From the NCBI GenBank assembly GCA_902782965.1, contig CACZPG010000260.1, positions 1 through 5,288 on the forward strand: DNA of 5,288 nucleotides. Direction: 5' to 3'. The first letter of the stretch is position 1. Each line of letters begins with the position of its first letter. The translations under genes were made by a program, and so were the position numbers. This document shows positions 1 through 5,288 of the stretch, piece after piece. This DNA comes from an uncultured Lachnospiraceae bacterium (GTDB lineage Bacteria > Bacillota > Clostridia > Lachnospirales > Lachnospiraceae). Below the pieces are notes generated by a model, which saw only the letters and a program-made list of their open reading frames with translations, was not told where the DNA came from and made no database searches.

Positions 1-1908
1 GCAAGATACAAGAGATTCATCGGATACGATGTTCGCTTCCAGACAGGAACTGATGAACACGGTCAGAAGATTGAAACTAAGGCCTTTGAAGAACTTAATA
101 CTCCAAAGGAATTCGTTGATGAGAAGGCTGCAGAGATTAAACGTATCTGGGACCTGATGAATACCTCTTATGACAAATTCATCAGAACTACAGATGAAGA
201 TCATGAGAAGCAGATTCAGAAGATTTTCAAGAAGCTTTATGATCAGGGAGATATCTATAAGGGTTCATATGATGGACTTTATTGTACACCATGTGAGTCT
301 TTCTGGACTAAGTCACAGCTGGTAGACGGCTGCTGCCCTGATTGCGGAAGACCTGTTAAGGAAGCTTCCGAGGAAGCATATTTCTTCAAAATGAGTAAAT
401 ATGCTCCAAGGCTTATAAAGTATATAGAGGATCATCCGGAGTTTATTCAGCCGGAATCAAGAAAGAATGAGATGGTTAATACCTTCCTTAAACCGGGACT
501 TCAGGATCTCTGTGTTTCAAGAACCTCCTTTAAATGGGGAATTCCGGTAGACTTCGATCCTAAGCATGTGGTTTATGTATGGATAGATGCTCTTTCAAAC
601 TATATTACCGGTCTTGGATATGATGTTGACGGTAATTCGGATGAACTTTTCAAGAAGTATTGGCCTGCAGATCTTCATCTTATTGGTAAGGATATCCTTA
701 GATTCCATACCATTTACTGGCCGATCATGCTTATGGCTCTGGGAATTCCGCTTCCGAAGCAGGTATTCGGTCATCCATGGCTTCTTCAGAGTGATGGCAA
801 AATGAGTAAATCTCGTGGTAATGTACTCTATGCTGATGATATGGTTGATCTGTTCGGAGTAGATGCCGTACGTTACTTCCTGCTTCATGAAATGCCATAT
901 GAGAATGACGGAGTGGTTTCATGGGAGCTTATGATCGAGAGAGTGAATTCTGATCTGGCTAATACACTTGGTAATCTTGTAAACAGAACCATATCAATGG
1001 TTAATAAATATTTCGATGGTGTTGTTACCAGAACCGGTATCACAGACGAGGTGGATGATGACCTGAAGAGAGTTGTAGGTGATACAAGACTCAGAGTTAA
1101 CATTTGTATGGATAAGCTTCGTGTAGCTGATGCCATGACAGAAGTATGGAATCTCTTCAAGAGATGTAATAAATATATAGATGAAACAATGCCTTGGGTT
1201 CTTGCAAAGGAAGAAGATAAGCAGGACAGACTTAGTGAGGTGCTCTATAACCTTGTTGAGAGTATAACAATAGGTGCTTCGCTTCTTGAATCCTTCATGC
1301 CTGAAACCTCAGAAAGAATTCTCGGACAGCTCAGAACTTCCAAGAGAAGCGTAACTGAGATGGGACAGTTCGGTCTTTATCCTTCAGGTGGAAAGGTTAC
1401 AGATAATCCTGAGATTCTCTTCGCAAGAATTGACATGAAGGAAATGCTTGCAGAGATAGAGAGAAGATTCCCACCGGTAGAGCAGGAAACTGAAGAAGAT
1501 AAAGAGGCTGAGAAGAAGAAGGAAGAAGCCAAGAAGGAAGCTGAGAGAAAAGAACCTAAAAAGGTTGAAGCTGTTCAGAAGGCACTCCTTACAATTGATG
1601 ATTTCGATAAGATGCAGCTTCAGATTGGTGAGGTTCTCTCCTGTGAAGAAGTTCCTAAGTCTAAGAAACTTCTTTGTTCACAGGTTCAGGTTGCAGGCAG
1701 AGTGCTTCAGATAGTATCGGGAATCAAGAGTTATTACAGCCCTGAAGATATGGTAGGAAAGAAGGTTGTTGTTATTACAAATCTTGAACCTGCCAAACTT
1801 GCAGGAGTAGTCTCTGAAGGAATGCTTCTCTGTGCTGAGGATGATGAAGGAAAACTTGCACTGCTTACAGCAGATAAGGACGTTCCGGCTGGTTCAATGA
1901 TCAGCTAA
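1..1908 (+). CDS. metG: Methionyl-tRNA synthetase, 5'-truncated by the window
   Basis: Cytoplasmic class I aminoacyl-tRNA synthetase that charges tRNA-Met with methionine using ATP. The reading frame is open from base 1 and 635 residues are visible. The first (ARYKRF...TGTDEHGQK) align with the part of the family just after the HIGH motif, so roughly 30-35 N-terminal residues including HIGH lie upstream; the first ATG in frame (157) is internal. Seen in order, in visible-residue numbering: a zinc knuckle with CxxC pairs C95/C98 and C112/C115, the VYVWIDALSNY active-site segment, KMSKS at 267-271, the helical anticodon-binding domain, a Lys/Glu-rich linker (about 495-525), and a C-terminal Trbp111/EMAP-like tRNA-binding domain (about 530-635), which is common in Bacillota MetRS and supports dimerisation and tRNA binding. 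No terminator follows, so readthrough into the lipoprotein gene is likely. Identity is essentially certain. Confidence 0.97.
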   Translation, partial: ARYKRFIGYDVRFQTGTDEHGQKIETKAFEELNTPKEFVDEKAAEIKRIWDLMNTSYDKFIRTTDEDHEKQIQKIFKKLYDQGDIYKGSYDGLYCTPCESFWTKSQLVDGCCPDCGRPVKEASEEAYFFKMSKYAPRLIKYIEDHPEFIQPESRKNEMVNTFLKPGLQDLCVSRTSFKWGIPVDFDPKHVVYVWIDALSNYITGLGYDVDGNSDELFKKYWPADLHLIGKDILRFHTIYWPIMLMALGIPLPKQVFGHPWLLQSDGKMSKSRGNVLYADDMVDLFGVDAVRYFLLHEMPYENDGVVSWELMIERVNSDLANTLGNLVNRTISMVNKYFDGVVTRTGITDEVDDDLKRVVGDTRLRVNICMDKLRVADAMTEVWNLFKRCNKYIDETMPWVLAKEEDKQDRLSEVLYNLVESITIGASLLESFMPETSERILGQLRTSKRSVTEMGQFGLYPSGGKVTDNPEILFARIDMKEMLAEIERRFPPVEQETEEDKEAEKKKEEAKKEAERKEPKKVEAVQKALLTIDDFDKMQLQIGEVLSCEEVPKSKKLLCSQVQVAGRVLQIVSGIKSYYSPEDMVGKKVVVITNLEPAKLAGVVSEGMLLCAEDDEGKLALLTADKDVPAGSMIS

Positions 1909-1943
1909 TCAGTAAAGCTTAGTGATCTGTACCGGAAGAAGTT

Positions 1944-1958
1944 TCAGTTTGCAACTGA
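1944..1958. repeat. Small inverted repeat between metG and the lipoprotein gene
   Basis: TCAGTT and AACTGA are perfect 6-bp arms around a TGC loop. No T-tract follows (the next bases are GTATATC), so it does not qualify as an intrinsic terminator. It may be a minor mRNA hairpin or chance. The 86-bp gap otherwise shows no convincing promoter. Confidence 0.3.
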
Positions 1959-1962
1959 GTAT

Positions 1963-1990
1963 ATCATCCTGAACGAAGTGAAGGATCTTG
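1963..1990 (+). repeat. Dispersed-repeat-like element carrying the ribosome binding site
   Basis: The stretch reads ATCATCCTGAACG followed by AAGTGAAGGATCTTG, with inverted ATCCT (1966-1970) and AGGAT (1982-1986) arms. From memory, strings of the type CATCCTGAGCGAAG-CGAAGGATC are a widespread intergenic repeat in many bacterial genomes; only one copy is present here, so membership is inferred. Its right arm contains AAGGA (1981-1985), which lies 9 nt before the ATG at 1995 and acts as the Shine-Dalgarno sequence of the lipoprotein gene. Confidence 0.45.
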
Positions 1991-1994
1991 AATT

Positions 1995-2804
1995 ATGAAA
2001 ACAAGAACAAACAGTAGGATAATTTGTTTTGTAATGCTTTTTGCACTTGCTATTTCATTAACGGGATGCGGCGGAAGCAGTTCGCATTATTCCGCTTATG
2101 TAAAGAGCCTTATTACAGCTAATTATCTTGGAAGAACAAATGAATACGTTAAGCTGACCGGAGCAAGTGAGGAGGATGCTGAAGCGCTTTATCTTCAGAA
2201 TGTAACCCGTCTTGCAGATAATCTGTCAGAATATTATGGGCTGAACATTTCCGGTGATGCTGAGCTTGCTCCGGCAATGGTTGATCTGGCTAAACAGATA
2301 TATGGTAAGACCAAATACAGCGTCGGAGCGGCCTATAAAGACAACAATATCAATTATGTTGATGTTACTATCTATCCGATCAATATTCTGAATCAGACTA
2401 ATGAAGAAATATATGCTTATACAGAGAGATTCAATGCCGCAGTAGATAATGGTGATTATAATAATTATACCAAGGAAGAGTATGAGTATGAATTCGCCAG
2501 TGGAATTATCGGAATCCTGGCGGGTGCAGTAAGCGAGATCGAGTATAAGGATCCGGAAGTAGTCAAGGTTAGAATCATTACTTCAGAAGACACCTATTAT
2601 ATTGGTAATGAAGACTTCAGAAATATTGATATGGCTATTATTGCTACAGATGTTAATTCTCTTGCGACTGAGTCTGATGCTGAAGAAACAGATACTGATG
2701 ATATCCTTTCAGATGATATAGATCTGACGGATATAGATCTGGATATGATGAATCTGTCTTCACCTACAGATCCTGCATTATCGACATCAACAGATGTTCA
2801 ATAG
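1995..2804 (+). CDS. Putative lipoprotein of unknown function
   Basis: A 269-residue protein predicted to be anchored to the outer face of the cytoplasmic membrane. The N-terminus is a lipoprotein signal peptide: positively charged residues (K2, R4, R8), a hydrophobic stretch (about 9-21), and the lipobox L22-T-G-C25, with C25 the expected lipidated residue, followed by a GGSSS spacer. The mature part is mixed alpha/beta, rich in Tyr, Asn, Asp and Glu, with no catalytic motif I recognise. The tail (228-250) is strongly acidic and contains a DNA-level duplication, GATATAGATCTG at 2715-2726 and 2730-2741, encoding DIDL-T-DIDL. The start is supported by AAGGA 9 nt upstream and by the position of the signal peptide. 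It lies 86 bp after metG and ends 14 bp before a strong terminator, so it is probably the last gene of the metG transcript. It resembles the many short secreted lipoproteins of Lachnospiraceae, but no function can be assigned. Confidence 0.85.
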   Translation: MKTRTNSRIICFVMLFALAISLTGCGGSSSHYSAYVKSLITANYLGRTNEYVKLTGASEEDAEALYLQNVTRLADNLSEYYGLNISGDAELAPAMVDLAKQIYGKTKYSVGAAYKDNNINYVDVTIYPINILNQTNEEIYAYTERFNAAVDNGDYNNYTKEEYEYEFASGIIGILAGAVSEIEYKDPEVVKVRIITSEDTYYIGNEDFRNIDMAIIATDVNSLATESDAEETDTDDILSDDIDLTDIDLDMMNLSSPTDPALSTSTDVQ

Positions 2805-2818
2805 GATAGTATTATTTA

Positions 2819-2856
2819 CCCCTTATCTGATGATCAATTCAGATAAGGGGTTTTAT
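2819..2856 (+). terminator. Intrinsic terminator of the metG-lipoprotein unit
   Basis: CCCCTTATCTGA (2819-2830) pairs perfectly over 12 bp with TCAGATAAGGGG (2839-2850) around an 8-nt loop, followed by TTTTAT. It lies 14 bp after the lipoprotein stop codon and separates that gene from the glmS promoter. Confidence 0.92.
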
Positions 2857-2863
2857 CAATGAT

Positions 2864-2893
2864 TTGATTAAACCACTATAACTGTGGTATAAT
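2864..2893 (+). promoter_or_regulatory. Sigma-A-type promoter for glmS (extended -10)
   Basis: TATAAT at 2888-2893 is a perfect -10 box and is preceded by TGG (2885-2887), giving the extended TGnTATAAT form. TTGATT at 2864-2869 is a plausible -35 with an 18-bp spacer. Transcription should start near 2900, about 48 nt before the ribozyme cleavage site. The spacer contains ACCAC (2872-2876) and GTGGT (2884-2888) as an inverted repeat that overlaps the extended -10. Confidence 0.82.
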
Positions 2894-2947
2894 GATTCAG
2901 ATTACTGCGTTGAAAGGACAGTGATTTTGGAAAGCTTCAGAAAGCTT

Positions 2948-3187
2948 AGCGCCACAGCGCCTGATATTCAATTTGTCGAAGATGGATCATTCCATTGATT
3001 GTATCAGACGTCGACGAGGTAGAGGGTTATCGAAACTTTAAATGAATGAATATAATTCTGAGTTTGATATTATCGATACTATATCATTTGTTTATTGCAA
3101 AACTCGGCGGATGCTCTCTCGGACGGCACATTCGTGATTTATGGTTTTAAAACCTTCGGGCAACCGGAGATACAGAGGATCATAAAG
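2948..3187 (+). ncRNA. glmS ribozyme (glucosamine-6-phosphate-activated self-cleaving riboswitch)
   Basis: A cis-acting ribozyme in the glmS leader that uses glucosamine-6-phosphate as cofactor to cleave its own mRNA and so shuts down GlmS synthesis. Landmarks seen in order: AGCGCC with the inferred cleavage between A2948 and G2949; a first hairpin with arms CTGATA (2961-2966) and TATCAG (3002-3007); GACGAGG (3013-3019); GGGTTATCGA (3024-3033); TCGGCGGATGC (3104-3114); and a 3' domain with TTTATG (3138-3143) pairing with CATAAA (3181-3186) around an apical CTTCGG-GCAA-CCGGAG hairpin (3154-3169, GNRA loop). CGCC (2950-2953) can pair with GGCG (3106-3109) as the core pseudoknot, and AGAGGG (3021-3026) pairs with CTCTCT (3114-3119). 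These strings match the B. subtilis and Thermoanaerobacter glmS ribozymes as I recall them. The loop at about 3034-3103 is much longer than in those examples. The exact 3' boundary is approximate. Confidence 0.95.
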
Positions 3188-3259
3188 CGTGCAATCAGTT
3201 ACATTGATTTGATGTTGATATGATTTTTTTGTCATGTCTTCTTAACTATGTATTGCACG
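3188..3259 (+). promoter_or_regulatory. Long-range leader stem between the ribozyme and the glmS ribosome binding site
   Basis: CGTGCAAT (3188-3195) and ATTGCACG (3252-3259) are perfect 8-bp complements. The left arm begins one base after the last ribozyme helix; the right arm ends immediately before the AAAGGAG Shine-Dalgarno sequence. A second hairpin, GATATGA (3217-3223) with TCATGTC (3232-3238), nests inside with a T7G loop. The pairing is seen in the sequence; a role in translation or mRNA decay is inference. Confidence 0.55.
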
Positions 3260-3266
3260 AAAGGAG
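3260..3266 (+). promoter_or_regulatory. Shine-Dalgarno sequence of glmS, fixing the start at 3275
   Basis: AAAGGAG lies 8 nt before the ATG at 3275. An in-frame ATG at 3248 lies upstream of this site and cannot use it. GlmS also needs its catalytic cysteine directly after the initiator methionine, which only the 3275 start gives. Confidence 0.93.
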
Positions 3267-3274
3267 AACGAAAT

Positions 3275-5092
3275 ATGTGCGGTATTATTGGATATACAGG
3301 CAAAGAGACTGCTAAGGATATACTCATTAATGGTCTTAAGCAGCTTGAATACAGAGGATACGACAGTGCCGGAATTGCTGTTCTGGATGAGAAAACCGGT
3401 ATTGTTATGAAGAAGAAGGTCGGCAGAGTAGCTGAACTTGAAGAGGCTGCAGCTGAAGAGACTACTCAGGCTACATGTGGAATAGGTCATACCAGATGGG
3501 CTACCCATGGTGGAGTTACTGAGACAAATGCTCATCCTCATCGTCAGGGTTCCGTAACCCTGTGTCATAACGGCATTATTGAGAACTATAAGGAACTCAC
3601 AGCAGAGTACGGTCTCAAAAATGCTCTTGAGTCTGAAACTGATACAGAGGTTGTGGCTGCACTTCTGGACAAATTCTATGAAGGTAATCCATATAAAGCA
3701 ATTAAAAAAGTAATAGATCTTCTTGCAGGGTCCTTCGCACTCTGCATAATGTTTGATGACCAGCCGGGAAGGATTTATGCTATTAGAAATGTAAGTCCTA
3801 TGGTTGCTTCTTCCTTTGAAGGAGGTTCCATAATAGCATCAGACCTCACGGCAGTTATCAATTTCTCTAAGAAATACTTCGTTGTACCGGAGTATCATAT
3901 TCTCACTCTTTCCGAATCGGGAATCGAGGTGCAGGATCTCAAGGGCAGACCGGTTGAACCCGAAATACTTGAGGTGAACTGGGATATTACCTCGGCTCAG
4001 AAGGGCGGATATCCACACTATATGCTGAAGGAGATAAATGAACAGCCTGAGGCATTAGAAAGAACTATAGCTCCGAGAATCCAGAACGGTCTTCCATTTC
4101 TTGCTGATGATGGAATCGATGATGAAGTTCTGAAGAATCTGAAGAGTATAGTTGTTGTTGCATGTGGTACTGCTATGCATGCCGGAATGGTAGGAAAGTC
4201 ACTTATTGAATCAAAGTTAAGAATACCTGTAACAGTTGAAATAGCATCTGAATTCAGATATAAAGATCCAATTATTGATTCAGATACTCTTGTAATAGTT
4301 GTTTCCCAGTCCGGAGAAACTATTGATACACTGGAGGCACTCCGCCTCGCTCAGCGAAAAGGCTGTAAGGTTCATTCAATAGTTAATGTTAAAGGCTCTA
4401 CAATAGCCAGAGAGAGTGATTATGTACTTTATACACATGCCGGTCCTGAGATTGCAGTAGCGAGTACAAAGGCTTATACAGTTCAGATTTCAGCTATGTA
4501 CCTGCTCGCAGCAAGGATAGGTTTTGTTAAGGAAATCATGACAGAGGACGAGGCAAGAGACTTCATGACAAGATTGTCGGGAGTTGGAGAAATAATGCAG
4601 GAGACAATTAACTCCTCAGATGATATAAGAAGAATTGCCAATCATATCAAGACCGCGCCTGATGTATTCTATATCGGACGTGGAATAGATTATACAATGA
4701 GTCTTGAGGCTTCACTTAAGCTGAAGGAAATATCATACATACATTCTGAGGCTTACGCTGCCGGCGAGCTGAAGCATGGAACAATAGCGCTTATTTCAGA
4801 GCAGGTTCCGGTAATTGCTATAGCAACTGAGGATCATGTGTATTCAAAGGTCATCTCAAATGTGAGAGAGGTGAAGTCAAGAGGTGCATATGTGATTCTT
4901 ATCAGCAAGAAGGGCAAAACAGAGAATACAGAAGTATGTGATAAACAGTTATATATTCCGGAAACAGACAGTGAATTCGGCGTATTTGCAACTGCTGTAA
5001 TACTTCAGCTTATTGCATATTACACATCTGATGCAAAGGGACTGGATGTTGATAAGCCACGTAACCTTGCCAAGTCAGTAACCGTAGAATAG
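3275..5092 (+). CDS. glmS: Glutamine--fructose-6-phosphate aminotransferase (isomerizing)
   Basis: Cytoplasmic enzyme that converts fructose-6-phosphate and glutamine to glucosamine-6-phosphate and glutamate, the first committed step to UDP-GlcNAc, peptidoglycan and other amino sugars. The 605-residue length is normal for the family. An N-terminal class II glutaminase domain (about 1-225) starts MCGIIGY: Met removal exposes the Cys nucleophile. It shows RWATHGG (74-80), the oxyanion NG pair (99-100) and D123. Two SIS isomerase domains follow (about 290-420 and 460-595) with SQSGET (344-349) and STKAY (397-401) for sugar-phosphate binding, E485 in LKLKE, H501 and the C-terminal DKPRNLAKSVTVE with K600, matching the E. 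coli catalytic Glu488, His504 and Lys603. All key residues are present. One small departure is AIRNVSPMV at 169-177, where many homologues have RKGSPL. The gene has its own promoter and a ribozyme leader. No terminator precedes the 95-bp repeats that begin straight after the TAG. Confidence 0.98.
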   Translation: MCGIIGYTGKETAKDILINGLKQLEYRGYDSAGIAVLDEKTGIVMKKKVGRVAELEEAAAEETTQATCGIGHTRWATHGGVTETNAHPHRQGSVTLCHNGIIENYKELTAEYGLKNALESETDTEVVAALLDKFYEGNPYKAIKKVIDLLAGSFALCIMFDDQPGRIYAIRNVSPMVASSFEGGSIIASDLTAVINFSKKYFVVPEYHILTLSESGIEVQDLKGRPVEPEILEVNWDITSAQKGGYPHYMLKEINEQPEALERTIAPRIQNGLPFLADDGIDDEVLKNLKSIVVVACGTAMHAGMVGKSLIESKLRIPVTVEIASEFRYKDPIIDSDTLVIVVSQSGETIDTLEALRLAQRKGCKVHSIVNVKGSTIARESDYVLYTHAGPEIAVASTKAYTVQISAMYLLAARIGFVKEIMTEDEARDFMTRLSGVGEIMQETINSSDDIRRIANHIKTAPDVFYIGRGIDYTMSLEASLKLKEISYIHSEAYAAGELKHGTIALISEQVPVIAIATEDHVYSKVISNVREVKSRGAYVILISKKGKTENTEVCDKQLYIPETDSEFGVFATAVILQLIAYYTSDAKGLDVDKPRNLAKSVTVE

Positions 5093-5187
5093 CAGACCAC
5101 GCTTACGAAGTAAGCGTGCCGTTACAAGCAGCGGTGTTCGGCTTGCCTTCTGGCAAGTCGAAGCAGGCTGCGTAAAGTATTCAGTCA
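5093..5187 (+). repeat. 95-bp repeat unit 1, two stem-loops
   Basis: Hairpin 1: CACGCTTAC (5098-5106), GAA loop, GTAAGCGTG (5110-5118). Stem-loop 2: TTAC (5122-5125) with GTAA (5172-5175), an AA bulge (5126-5127), GCAGC (5128-5132) with GCTGC (5167-5171), a 4x4 purine-rich internal loop, then an 11-bp apical stem TTCGGCTTGCC (5137-5147) with GGCAAGTCGAA (5152-5162), containing one G-U pair, and a TTCT loop. The tail GTATTCAGTCA is unpaired in this fold. Confidence 0.85.
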
Positions 5188-5282
5188 CAGACCACGCTTA
5201 CAAAGTAAGCGTGCCGTTACAAGCAGCGGTGTTTGGCTTGCCGAAGGGCAAGACAAAGCAGGCTGCGTAAAGTATTCAGTCA
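5188..5282 (+). repeat. 95-bp repeat unit 2, two stem-loops
   Basis: Same architecture as unit 1. The eight differences are one in the hairpin 1 loop (GAA to AAA), four in the apical loop of stem-loop 2 (TTCT to GAAG, 5243-5246), and three in its apical stem. C5139-G5160 of unit 1 becomes T5234-A5255, which keeps the pair; G5141-T5158 becomes a G5236/A5253 mismatch. All basal helices and linkers are identical. Confidence 0.85.
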
Positions 5283-5288
5283 CAGACC

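Larger units (their letters stand above)
5093..5288 (+). repeat. Tandem array of 95-bp structured repeats, truncated by the window
   Basis: Two complete units (5093-5187, 5188-5282) and the first six bases of a third (CAGACC, 5283-5288) repeat with an exact 95-bp period. The complete units match at 87 of 95 positions by my count. The array begins at the first base after the glmS stop codon and its full extent is not visible. The period is not a multiple of three and no open frame spans it, so it is not coding. Each unit carries a 9-bp perfect hairpin and a longer bulged stem-loop. There is no U-tract after either hairpin, so neither is a typical intrinsic terminator. I do not recognise the family. 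Confidence 0.95.

Noticed and set aside
157..159. ATG at 157 as the metG start
   Set aside because: The frame is open to base 1, and the upstream residues (including TGTDEHGQK) are conserved MetRS sequence.
595..1160. Minus-strand and alternative-frame open frames within metG (and the similar one at 3242-3568 in glmS)
   Set aside because: They overlap well-conserved coding sequence, have no recognisable domains or ribosome binding sites, and are shadows of the real genes.
3224..3230. T7 run in the glmS leader as a premature terminator
   Set aside because: The run is the loop of a weak AT-rich hairpin (GATATGA/TCATGTC) rather than following a GC-rich stem.
3248..3274. In-frame ATG at 3248 as the glmS start, adding nine residues
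   Set aside because: It lies upstream of the Shine-Dalgarno sequence, inside the right-hand leader region, and would bury the N-terminal catalytic cysteine that the family requires.
5098..5118. Hairpin 1 of the repeat as an intrinsic glmS terminator
   Set aside because: The stem is strong but is followed by CCGTTACAAG with no T-tract, and it recurs in every unit.
5093..5288. CRISPR array or integron attC sites
   Set aside because: Units are nearly identical over their whole 95 bp with no unique spacers, and no proper RYYYAAC/GTTRRRY core-site pair flanks the palindromes.

Overview
The window looks like a chromosomal segment of a moderately AT-rich Gram-positive bacterium of the Bacillota, most plausibly a Clostridia/Lachnospiraceae member. 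This rests on a glmS gene preceded by a glmS ribozyme, strong AGGAG-type ribosome binding sites, a TGnTATAAT promoter and an acidic Lachnospiraceae-style lipoprotein. The genus cannot be fixed from the sequence. All three genes are on the + strand.

Layout: (1) 1-1908, methionyl-tRNA synthetase (metG), cut at its 5' end by the window so that the HIGH motif is missing. (2) 1909-1994, a short gap with no convincing terminator. It holds a small inverted repeat and a string resembling a common dispersed intergenic repeat, which supplies the ribosome binding site of the next gene. (3) 1995-2804, a lipoprotein of unknown function with an acidic C-terminal tail, closed by a strong intrinsic terminator at 2819-2856. 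(4) 2857-3274, a long regulatory region: an extended -10 promoter, a glmS ribozyme (about 2948-3187) with an enlarged P3-side loop, and an 8-bp long-range stem that ends exactly at the glmS Shine-Dalgarno sequence. (5) 3275-5092, glmS, complete. (6) 5093-5288, a tandem array of 95-bp units starting at the first base after the glmS stop codon and running off the window.

How the parts work together: metG and the lipoprotein gene are probably one transcription unit ended by the 2819 terminator. glmS has its own promoter and classical feedback control: its product glucosamine-6-phosphate is the ribozyme's cofactor, and cleavage destabilises the mRNA. The least explained part is the 95-bp array. 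Each unit can form a perfect 9-bp hairpin followed by a longer bulged stem-loop. The two complete units differ at only 8 positions, all in loops or in the apical stem, including one C:G to T:A double change that preserves pairing. That suggests a structured RNA or DNA element, possibly in the glmS 3' UTR, and it is the best candidate here for something undescribed.
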